In this document: piece after piece, positions 17,250 to 26,400 of the stretch
Layout: each line of letters opens with the position of its first letter
Numbering within the stretch: position 1 is the first letter of the stretch
Assembly (NCBI GenBank): GCA_937864265.1
Contig: CALMIR010000079.1
Location: 1 to 64,000, forward strand
From: an uncultured Saprospirales bacterium
Lineage (GTDB): Bacteria > Bacteroidota > Bacteroidia > Chitinophagales > Saprospiraceae
Length of the DNA: 64,000 nucleotides
Direction: 5' to 3'
Notes under the pieces: generated by a model
Databases searched by the model: none
What the model saw: only the letters and a program-made list of their open reading frames with translations
Told to the model about the DNA's origin: nothing
Made by a program: the position numbers and the translations under genes

Positions 17250-20200
17250 TTACTGCTCCAACTCTAATTGGGCATGCCATGCTTCAAGGTCATCATTTGT
17301 AGCGATAAATATGCGTGTATTATCGGGCATAACAGCTAGGCCACTGATACCTGGCACAGAAGTAGTTTGCAAAATGTTTGTACCGGGATTGTCCAAATTA
17401 AAGGGCGCCCCGGCTACGAGGTGGAACAGTTCCTCACCCGGGCTGATGACAAACACACAATTACTGCCTGCCACTACTTTCATCAAAATGGAATCTGTGC
17501 CATTGTAGGGTATAGGAATCCAGGGGTGATACCCATAGTCGGATTGCCCCAGATTGAGGCTATGCAACAATAAAGAGGGAGTCGGGTAATGATTTTGACG
17601 CGAATCATTTGGGTCGCAGCCGCCCAGCCAATAGACCCATTCATTGTCGAAAATAGAGATTGACTGTACCTGATAAGACTCCATGATAGGGCTGTAATGA
17701 TCGTCCAGATAGGTGGGAATATTATTCGTATCGAAGTAAAAAACAAAACCATTGGCGTAATCGGCCACAAAGAGCCGGCTTCCGTCTTTTGTCAAAGCCA
17801 AATCCACTACCGATACATTAGGTTGCCACCATTGTCCTCTTTGGGTGTATTGTACGTCCCGTGGTACTATTGGTAAGTTTAGAAAAAAGAAATTTCGAGA
17901 TATACCGGCAACCCCATTAGAACGCTGTCCCACCCAAGTATCAATGCCAGAAGGACTTAAACTTAACGTCGCCAATGCCAAGCCAGGTTCACCTTGAACT
18001 TCAAAATTCGGTCCTACCAGTATTGATTGCGAACTTAGATAGGTGCCGTATAAATTGTTTCTAACTACAAGCACTTTTTGATGGTCAGGGTCATTATCGG
18101 GTGAAATGCCCAAGCTTTGAAGTTGACTCTCATCGGGGTATGGAGATGAGGGAAAACCTATGCGTTCCATCCCTGCCTGGTAATTGGCGGTATCGAATTC
18201 ATAATAACAGTAATCGCCATTACTTAAGCGAAGGGCTAGAGCGCCCTGGCTTCCATCTGCATTGAGTGCTACCGCATCAACAGTAACACCACCAATACCG
18301 GATGCTGACCAGGAGGTATCCTTAACAAAATGGAGCTTCAATGCCTGCTTCGTCGTTCCGCCGCCAGGATTGCTCACTTGCAAGGTATAACGAGATTGGA
18401 TGGGGGCTGCCGGACTGATGGGAATATTGGTACTCCAGGTGTTGGTTGTTCGATCGAATGTTATTGCGGTATCCTTTCCAATGATCTGGCATATCGTGTT
18501 TTTACTGGAATCAGCCTCCGAATGTACCGCATATTGTACCTGCCAACTCAAAGCCACGCTACTGGCGTTATTGTTGGCATCCCGATTGATGGCCCCCTGA
18601 TAGTTTACAATTTTAGGGCTCAGATTATTGGGGACATCCAGCGTAATGGTTTGAGCAGCTTTTTCTTGTTTATTATTGTTATTTTGATTGGCCACTATGG
18701 CGTGATCTAATGGGATGGGTGCTAAACCCGATAAGTCTTGTGGAATGGTGGTGTTGCCCGGAAAACCGTTGTATTGCCCGGGGTCAGAAACTTGCTTGCC
18801 ATCAATAGAAATAGTGCCCCCATTGCCCAGATTATTGACCAGCCAGGAAAAGGAATAACCCGTAGGAATATTGTTGTCCATGATCAAACTCCCAACTAAC
18901 CCTTTCTGGGCATCGAATGATGGACTAGGAAAGTTGTCGGCGTACACTTTGGTAGTCTTTTCATCCACTTGTACCTGCTGTGTATTTCCACTCTTATCAG
19001 TTTCAGGAATAAACGCTTGTAGCGTAAATTTTGTGTTCTGACTATCCAGGATGTTCGTATTCTGGTTGTTGCCGTCTTTGTTTAGGTAAATTGAAATGGA
19101 ACCATTATACGTCAACTGATGATTATTGTCATCATATGCCTGAATATCCGGGATATTTCGTGGGTTATTCCCTTTTGGATTCCCCCGCTTATCATCCCAG
19201 AGCAGATTCAGTGAAGCCACACCAAAACTCTCCCATTTCAAGGTTAGCGATTCCTCCTCACTATTAAAATCGGGGTTACTCCCCGGCCCCTGAAATGACA
19301 GTATTTGCGGCACAGCTACAGCCTTAAGCAAATCCAGCGCCTTAAAGCCTGCATTATACCCCGGAATATTGCTCCACTGGATGTAGAGCGTTGCATCCCC
19401 TGGGGGTAAAATACTGATGACTTGGGTGAAAACCACATCCAGATTGGGTGCGCCACTGGAAAAAAGCCCCTGGTTGTTACTTTGGGGATAGACTTCCCAG
19501 GTTGGAGACGATCCTCTTGGTATTTGCGCAGGCTTTGTCCACTGATCCGTTTCTGAATCGCCCAAATTAGCGACGATACTCCACGCAGTAGTAAGGGCAT
19601 TATAGCCTGGATCTGTCTTTTCTAAGGCATCGGTCAGGTCAAAATCAGATGCTCCCGTTGCAAATGAAAAAATGAACGTAGGCTTATTTTGGCTATCCCA
19701 CTGGGTTGACAGCGAACCGGATTCAGGATTGAACTTCAGGTTAACGTGGATGGTATTGGCTATAGGCACTGCTACCTGATTTTGATCCTTCACGGGAGAA
19801 ATATACACCTGCCCAGACTGAATGTGGTCATTTTGTGCCTGGTTGATAAATGCCGGAGTAAATGTAATGGCATCATCCAGGTCTTTTGGCTGATCGGGGG
19901 GTGGCGATACAACCAATTTACAGCTTGAACCTGATACCCCGCGCCCTCCAATGCTAAATAGAGTATCGACTGTATCATTCGTAGCTATAACACCTTCCAG
20001 ATTGACCAGTTGAATGCTTATCTCTTTATCAAAGGTCACTTCCTGGTTCGCTGTGAAAATAAAGGTGAAGCTTTTATCTGATTCGTCCACTTTCAGTGAC
20101 CAGGAGGATTGTCCGCTGCCCAGATTGCCGGCACCCGCTGATGATAGCAGCTGTTTAGGTACGATTACGGTAAAGATATCCCCATTTTCGGGATTTTTCA

Positions 20201-20318
20201 CATTGCCGTTTTTCGCAAAAATTAAATTCACTGTATTGGCATCGCCCAAATACAATATGGACTGATTGGCATCAGGTTTGGAATTGGGATTTTGAATGAA
20301 AAAATTGATTGCACTCAT
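17250..20318 (-). CDS. Large Ig-like/propeller protein, paralogue A (unknown function)
   Basis: A 1022-residue protein that I cannot assign to a named family. It starts MSAINFFIQNPNSKPD, has no signal peptide, and is rich in Gly, Asn, Asp and Thr. The first ~630 residues are a chain of beta-sandwich-like segments with repeated phrases such as PQILSFQGP, VALSWQVQYAV and FSWLVNNLGNGG. The last ~370 look like a beta-propeller (VSVVDLALTKDGSRLFVADYANGFVFYFD; VPGISGLAVMPDNTRIFIATNDDLEAW). Its neighbour at 20350-23397 is a full-length paralogue with near-identical stretches. It is the last gene of the seven-gene minus-strand operon. A structural or binding role is likely from composition; catalysis is not indicated. 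Confidence 0.7.
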   Translation of the reverse strand: MSAINFFIQNPNSKPDANQSILYLGDANTVNLIFAKNGNVKNPENGDIFTVIVPKQLLSSAGAGNLGSGQSSWSLKVDESDKSFTFIFTANQEVTFDKEISIQLVNLEGVIATNDTVDTLFSIGGRGVSGSSCKLVVSPPPDQPKDLDDAITFTPAFINQAQNDHIQSGQVYISPVKDQNQVAVPIANTIHVNLKFNPESGSLSTQWDSQNKPTFIFSFATGASDFDLTDALEKTDPGYNALTTAWSIVANLGDSETDQWTKPAQIPRGSSPTWEVYPQSNNQGLFSSGAPNLDVVFTQVISILPPGDATLYIQWSNIPGYNAGFKALDLLKAVAVPQILSFQGPGSNPDFNSEEESLTLKWESFGVASLNLLWDDKRGNPKGNNPRNIPDIQAYDDNNHQLTYNGSISIYLNKDGNNQNTNILDSQNTKFTLQAFIPETDKSGNTQQVQVDEKTTKVYADNFPSPSFDAQKGLVGSLIMDNNIPTGYSFSWLVNNLGNGGTISIDGKQVSDPGQYNGFPGNTTIPQDLSGLAPIPLDHAIVANQNNNNKQEKAAQTITLDVPNNLSPKIVNYQGAINRDANNNASSVALSWQVQYAVHSEADSSKNTICQIIGKDTAITFDRTTNTWSTNIPISPAAPIQSRYTLQVSNPGGGTTKQALKLHFVKDTSWSASGIGGVTVDAVALNADGSQGALALRLSNGDYCYYEFDTANYQAGMERIGFPSSPYPDESQLQSLGISPDNDPDHQKVLVVRNNLYGTYLSSQSILVGPNFEVQGEPGLALATLSLSPSGIDTWVGQRSNGVAGISRNFFFLNLPIVPRDVQYTQRGQWWQPNVSVVDLALTKDGSRLFVADYANGFVFYFDTNNIPTYLDDHYSPIMESYQVQSISIFDNEWVYWLGGCDPNDSRQNHYPTPSLLLHSLNLGQSDYGYHPWIPIPYNGTDSILMKVVAGSNCVFVISPGEELFHLVAGAPFNLDNPGTNILQTTSVPGISGLAVMPDNTRIFIATNDDLEAWHAQLELEQ

Positions 20319-20349
20319 ATAGTTACTGTTTGAATCTTTACGGATTGGA

Positions 20350-23300
20350 TTATGCCTCCGGCTCCAGATAAGCCTCCCATACGTCTATGCCTGCGCTACC
20401 CGCGGCATAAAAACGGGTATTGTCCGGAATCATAGCCACACCTGCCAGGCCGTCAACAGCGTGAGTCCAGCTTATATTTGTTGGCGCGGCCTCATCCGTA
20501 GCGGCAGAGAAGATTCCGATAAAACCGGGGTCGAGCTGCAACAAAAATAAAAAGCTGTGAGCGGCGTAAAGTGTCCACTGATGTGGATTATTATCATCAC
20601 CCCATGCAGCTAACTCCGCTGTTGATCCAGGTGATGATTCCTTGAAATAGTGGACAATGGCAGACGCACCACTATCAACGCCTTGTAGGCAATACACCCA
20701 ACCCGTATCGCTAATGGCTATAGAGCCAGCATTTTCTACATCTATGGCATTCCAGGAAGTTAGAAGTCCTCCTCCATTACGTTGTATATAATCCCGGCTG
20801 TTGTACCAGATTTTCCCCGCCTTTTTATCCGAAATAAAAACGGTTCCATTAGGGCTAATTCCTATGTCTATTAATTCGTGGGGATATTCGCCAAGGGTCA
20901 CCTCAGAATTATCCGGAGCAGGATAATCCGCTTGCGCACCAACATATTCGTTGCCCATAGAATAAGCTTGTAAGGCTACTCCCGCATAGGAATTAATATA
21001 GTGAGGTCCGTCCTGAACATACTGGACCGTAGAAGGCGTATATATGCACCACAGCTCTCCTCCAAAGGGCTTCAATGCATCGAAAGTAGCAAAACTGATG
21101 GCATCCACGCCGGTTTTCTGGTTATCAATTAGGGTGGGATTACTATATGATCCTATTCCAAAAGAACAAAGGACGTTAATGGGATACCAACTGGAGTCCA
21201 AGCCGATGGCATAGGGTTGTGGGTTATTGTTGCCATTTACCGAGGGGCAATAAAAAGACCTTCTCCCCGCAGGATTAGCTGGAGGAGAAATACCTACTCG
21301 AAAATCATTGTACCAGCTATCGTTACCCCCATCAGGCATCCTTTTGCTAAAATCGAAGTACAAAATCCTGCTTTCGCCGTTGCCGCTATTGCCGCCAGCG
21401 TACAGCACTAAAATATTCGTATCGCCATCAGAAGCAATGCTCCATGGGGTAGCACCGTTCAGATCAGACGGGTTAGACAGTGGGAGTTTTTTTTGGAAAT
21501 TAACCCTCAATCGCTTGCTAACCGAAACTGCACCAGGAGTAGTAACGCTCAGTTGGTAGTAAGATAAAATGGGCGCTTGCTTATTGATCGGAAAACGGGC
21601 TGTTCCATTGCCATTGTCGTCCAGCTCAAATGAGCCGCTCCCATTGATGTTACAGGACGTATTGTATGTTGGCTTACTAGCTGACTTTACGGCGTTTTTT
21701 ACATGCCAGTTGAGTACCAGTTCGGTGGCCATTCCATTGCTATCGCGGTTGATCGAACCCGTAAAAACAGTAATCACAGGTTTGAGATTAGCTGGAATAG
21801 GTGTAACAATGGTCTTATCTGCATTCAAATTGTTGGTCGTATCAAAGGCAGTAAGCAGGTTATCCAACTGAATCGGCCTGGAGTTGTCTATGGTATTGGT
21901 GATTGTGCCCGGAAACCCATTGTAGTTTTTGCCATCTAGTAAGCGCACGCCGTTCAGTTGCAGATAGCCCTCATCGCCCAGATTTCGAACCAGCCAGTTG
22001 AGTGTAATGCCGAACGCATATCCATTCTCGTCCACATCTATTTGGCTGCTGAAGCGGTCTATTGTTGGCGCGGGAAAATTGCCTATCGCAACAATCACTT
22101 TCTGAAATACGCTATTGAGTTCCTGACCATTGGCATCACAAGCCAGCAGTCGAAAGGTCGTATGCTGCTTATCCAGCATAAAATCCTGTTTTTCACTGGC
22201 CGTAAAATCGGCTGTACTGCCTTCATAGTACAGTTGGGGCTTGTTTTGGTCATAACCGAGAATAGCCTTTATTGCGCGGCTTTCGCCATCCCATCTCAAA
22301 TTCAAAGCAGGAATCGCAAAGGTTTTCCAACTCAGTTGAACGGTATCACCAAAATTGGGCGTACCTTCTGGCCCCTGAAATGACAGTATTTGCGGCACAG
22401 CTGCGGCCTTAGGCAAATCCAATGCCTTAAAGCCGTCATTATACCCCGGAATATTGCTCCACTGGACGTAAAGCGTTGCCTGCCCTGCGGGTAAAATGCT
22501 GATCACATGGGTGAAAACCACATCCAGGTTGGGGGTATCGCTGGAAAAAAGCCCCTGATTGCTACTTTGGGGATAGACTTCCCAGGTTGGAGACGATCCT
22601 GTTTTTATTTGCTTAGGATTTGTCCATTGATCGGTTTCTGAATTTCCCAAATCAGCGCCGATATTCCAGGCAGAAGTGAGGGGGTCATAACTCCCATCCG
22701 TACTTTTGAGGGCATTGGTCAGGTCAATATCCGCTGCCCCGGTCGCCAATGAAAAACAGAACTTAGGAACCTTGTGATTATCCCAATGCTCTGCCAGGGA
22801 ACCGGAATTGAAATTGAACTTCAGGTTAACGTGGATGGTATTGGCTATCGGCACTGCTACCTGATTTTGATCCTTCACGGGAGAAATATACACCTGCCCA
22901 GACTGAATGTGGTCATCTTGTGCCTGATTGATAAATGGCGGGGCAAACGAAATGGCATCATGAAGGTCTTTCGGCTGATCGGGAGCAGCAACCACAAACA
23001 GCTTGACGCCTGCGCCAGACACCCTACGACCTCCAATCGTAAATTGAGTAGCAATCGTATCGTTAGTAGCTGTTACTCCTTCCAAATTGATCAAGGAGAT
23101 CATCAGCTGCTTATTCCCATCAAAAGCTATTGTTTTTTTGGGGCTTAGCGTAAAGGAGTATTCAGTGCCTGAGTGCGTTACCTGAGCGTTCCAGTCCGGG
23201 CTATCCACATTGGCAGCACCAGCTGCTTCCAGCAGACCTGCCGGAATCTTGATGATAAACTGGTCGCCAGGCCGGGGATCCTGTACATTCCCCATTTTGG

Positions 23301-23397
23301 TAAAAATAAAATGGAGCGTGTTCTTTTCGCCGAGATAAAGCACAGCCTGGTTGGCAGGCTTTGAATTTGGGTTTTGAATAGCTACAGAAATACTCAT
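20350..23397 (-). CDS. Large Ig-like/propeller protein, paralogue B (unknown function)
   Basis: A 1015-residue paralogue of the downstream gene, with the same start pattern (AIQNPNSKPANQAVLYLGEKNTL). Both share DQPKDLxDAI, INQAQxDHIQSGQVYISPVK, IANTIHVNLKFN and SPTWEVYPQS. The segment at 120-340 is almost unchanged between them, while the central Ig-like part and the C-terminal propeller have diverged (here PDNSEVTLGEYPHELIDIGISPNGTVFISDKKAG and VAMIPDNTRFYAAGSAGIDVWEAYLEPEA). No signal peptide. It is 31 bp upstream of paralogue A and 56 bp downstream of the 1681-residue gene, consistent with one transcript. Function unknown. Confidence 0.7.
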   Translation of the reverse strand: MSISVAIQNPNSKPANQAVLYLGEKNTLHFIFTKMGNVQDPRPGDQFIIKIPAGLLEAAGAANVDSPDWNAQVTHSGTEYSFTLSPKKTIAFDGNKQLMISLINLEGVTATNDTIATQFTIGGRRVSGAGVKLFVVAAPDQPKDLHDAISFAPPFINQAQDDHIQSGQVYISPVKDQNQVAVPIANTIHVNLKFNFNSGSLAEHWDNHKVPKFCFSLATGAADIDLTNALKSTDGSYDPLTSAWNIGADLGNSETDQWTNPKQIKTGSSPTWEVYPQSSNQGLFSSDTPNLDVVFTHVISILPAGQATLYVQWSNIPGYNDGFKALDLPKAAAVPQILSFQGPEGTPNFGDTVQLSWKTFAIPALNLRWDGESRAIKAILGYDQNKPQLYYEGSTADFTASEKQDFMLDKQHTTFRLLACDANGQELNSVFQKVIVAIGNFPAPTIDRFSSQIDVDENGYAFGITLNWLVRNLGDEGYLQLNGVRLLDGKNYNGFPGTITNTIDNSRPIQLDNLLTAFDTTNNLNADKTIVTPIPANLKPVITVFTGSINRDSNGMATELVLNWHVKNAVKSASKPTYNTSCNINGSGSFELDDNGNGTARFPINKQAPILSYYQLSVTTPGAVSVSKRLRVNFQKKLPLSNPSDLNGATPWSIASDGDTNILVLYAGGNSGNGESRILYFDFSKRMPDGGNDSWYNDFRVGISPPANPAGRRSFYCPSVNGNNNPQPYAIGLDSSWYPINVLCSFGIGSYSNPTLIDNQKTGVDAISFATFDALKPFGGELWCIYTPSTVQYVQDGPHYINSYAGVALQAYSMGNEYVGAQADYPAPDNSEVTLGEYPHELIDIGISPNGTVFISDKKAGKIWYNSRDYIQRNGGGLLTSWNAIDVENAGSIAISDTGWVYCLQGVDSGASAIVHYFKESSPGSTAELAAWGDDNNPHQWTLYAAHSFLFLLQLDPGFIGIFSAATDEAAPTNISWTHAVDGLAGVAMIPDNTRFYAAGSAGIDVWEAYLEPEA

Positions 23398-23453
23398 CTG
23401 TATGGAATTTGTTGGTTCAAAAAAAGTCTTAAAAAGGCTAAGATGTCAAAAGC

Positions 23454-26400
23454 TTATTCGTTTTGGCTGAGTTTCAGCCAGCCGTCCAACACCCGTTGGG
23501 GCGAATAGCCAAAATGCGCCCGATCGCCCACAGCGCTGGGTTCCAGCGGAATTTCTGCCTGTCCCTGCTGTACCCAAGACCAATGATAGCCCTTTTCATC
23601 CGGTAAAGGCATATCGAAAAGCTGCTGCCCCAATAGCACCGGATTGCTCAGGAAATATACCATCAATCGGTGCAAAATACTTTGATATTGCGATGGCGGT
23701 ATCTCGATAGAGCTGACGGGCAAAAGGCCGGTACTAGCATGTACGGCTGCCCTTGGATCCATCACCATAGTCACGATCAGTTCTTGCTGGGGTATTCCTG
23801 CAACGAGGCTCCCTTTGCCGGGCGGTATCACCGATGCTTCTTCGCTTCCGAAATTGGGCAGCAACTGGATAATATCCGGGGTCGCTGCTTGTACCGCGCC
23901 AATGGTTTTGTCGGATAGTGCCGTATAGAAAACCGACCAATCGTCATTCAAAAAGAAGCCAACCAAGCCATCGTCAAACTGGCTGAGGTCGCCCAGGGTG
24001 AGGGGCACCGCTATTCCCGATAAATTGGCCTGAAATCGCTGCTTGATGTCATAGTCTTTCCAGGTAGAAGTATCGCTGTCTTTTTCGTTGGCGATGCAGG
24101 CATTCACGGCATCCATGACGTACTTATCTGCCATAGCCACGTTAGGCAGCCCTTTCAATTCCAGGCGCAATTTTGCCCTGGCCAGCACAAATGGGCGGCC
24201 GATCAGCACCGCCAAGCCTTTGTCTTCCTGAAGATTGGGGGTATGGATAAAATTTTGTGACTGATCCATCGCATCCAAAAAGGCTTGAAATGCTTCATTG
24301 CCACCCGCAGGAAAAGCAAACGAGGTCAGGAAGCCCTGTAAGAAAGCATTGGCGTTCGCAATATCCAATAGCATTTGATCGCGGCCATTGTTGGCAGATG
24401 AAGTTTGGGCGGCAGTAGGCACAGAACGCCAGGTCAAGGTTCTTCCTACCCCCTCCAAACCCAGAGAGCCAAGTGCTGAGCCGCTGGCGTCGTAAATCGC
24501 CAGGCTATCATCGAGGTGGTTGGGGAGCATCCAACCTGTGATAGGGGTAAAGGCAGGCTGAGCCGTGCGTTCCACAAAGGTATATTCGTTCCCTTCGGAA
24601 GCATTGGCCGACAACCAATCAAAACTCAGTCGTGCCGGCTGTATGAACCGTGGCGGGAGGTAAGTATCGTTGCTGTTGCTATCCTTAGGATTACAGCCCG
24701 GAGACAGCAAATTGTTGGGTAGCTGCTGCAAGCTACTGGCCACAACGATCTGATTTTGAATATAGTTACTATCTGACCCCATTTGAAAGAACCGTCCAAA
24801 AGCATCTACAATATAAAGGGTTTTCAGCCGCATCCTGCCCGCGCGGAAGGGCAGAAAAAGGCTGGTTTCTGTTTGGCCTACCGTCACTTTGTTCCACTGC
24901 GGATTATTCCAGGTTTGCTGGAGATACATAAACAGGGGAATGGTTGTTGCATCCGACGAGTCAATATTGTTCAGTGGCGTTTGCAACAGGGGAAGTTGTT
25001 GTAACAGGCCGTAATTAAACCCATTTAGCCCTTGCGAGAGGATCGTTTTTTCGCTGAAAAAGGTATAAACATCGAACAAATCCTTTTGGAAATCATTGGC
25101 CAACGCATCTTTGCTGATCTCGCCTTTGCTTATGTCTTTTCCAATGGCATTGAGGAAATAAGTGCGAATCTGGTGGCGCAAATTGACAGCACTTTTTCCC
25201 GATAAGGTGATTTGGCCGCTCATGGTGATAGGCTCACGGCTTCCGCCCGAACACTGCAAAGCCGGGGCTGGATTTCCATACAAGAGTTCGACGTGCTGGG
25301 TATCCAACTGGAAATTTTTCGCGATAAAATCAGCCGAAAAAGCATTGTTCTGATCCAGTTGGAGGGTATCATACTCGGCTGTCCACGCCAAAAATAAAGG
25401 CAGAAACGGATTGGTATCGCCCAATAAATTCATACTGATGTAATAAGGCAATAGGCCGTCGTAAGTAGCGGAAAGGCTTGATGCTTTGCTTTGTAAGTTG
25501 TTTTGTGCAGGAGGCGTCAACTGGTATTGCTGAGCCGTTTTAACCGCTTCAAACAATTGCCGCTGACAGTCTGACAAATTGGACGCACTTATCCCCGAAG
25601 ACCCCACCAAATCATTGGCTGTTTGAGGTACCAGCAAAAAGCCTTCATAGATCAGTTGTTGTACAATATCCTGTACATCGCCCAAATTGGCAAACACCTT
25701 GGGGACTTTGGAATGTGAAGCAAGGACAGCGGTAGTTATGTTGAGCGATATGGTACCATCTTGCAGCGATAAGGCGCTGAGCAAATCCGTCTGCTGACGA
25801 CAGGGGAGTAAAGTGGCTGCTCCATTCTGATTCACAGGCAGGAGCGACTGTTCGTCTGAATTGCCGGGTTGGGTCAGCAGCACTACCGGGTCGTTGGGTT
25901 GAAAATAGGGATTGCCGCCAGAACGCTGCAACACATTTGATGGATCCACCCAAGCCGCTACTTGTTGTAAAATCTGCACCAAAAGCAGCACCTGATGCCC
26001 GCTGGGCAAGGTAAACAACACAAATTGCCAGGCCTGCTGGAGCGAAGAAGCGATGTCTGATGTATTGGAACTGGCTGAGTAATTTGCCAAATTGCTCAAC
26101 AACTGTTGCAACGCAGTTATCGCAGTATCGACATCTACCACTATGGCCTGGAGCTGGTTTTCAATAGCTGCTATTGCAGAAAGGGTATCATGAACTTGTT
26201 GTTGTAAAATCGAAAAATGTGCATTGATGGCCGATTGCGTGTTGGAAATAATATTCACCAGGTTGACGATGCTCGTGTCGGTCGCGGCCATCTTTTGCTG
26301 TGCTTCCAACAATTTAGAACCAATGATAGACAACATACTTTCATCATAATTGGCCGTTTCTATAAGTGCCCAAATGAGCTGGGTGTCAATAAGGTTGGCA

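Noticed and set aside
16898-17302. Small plus-strand ORFs after the CBS-like gene as RiPP precursors for the ATP-grasp cassette
   Set aside because: Pro/Leu-rich or patternless translations without leader-like features; one overlaps the 3' end of the minus-strand operon.
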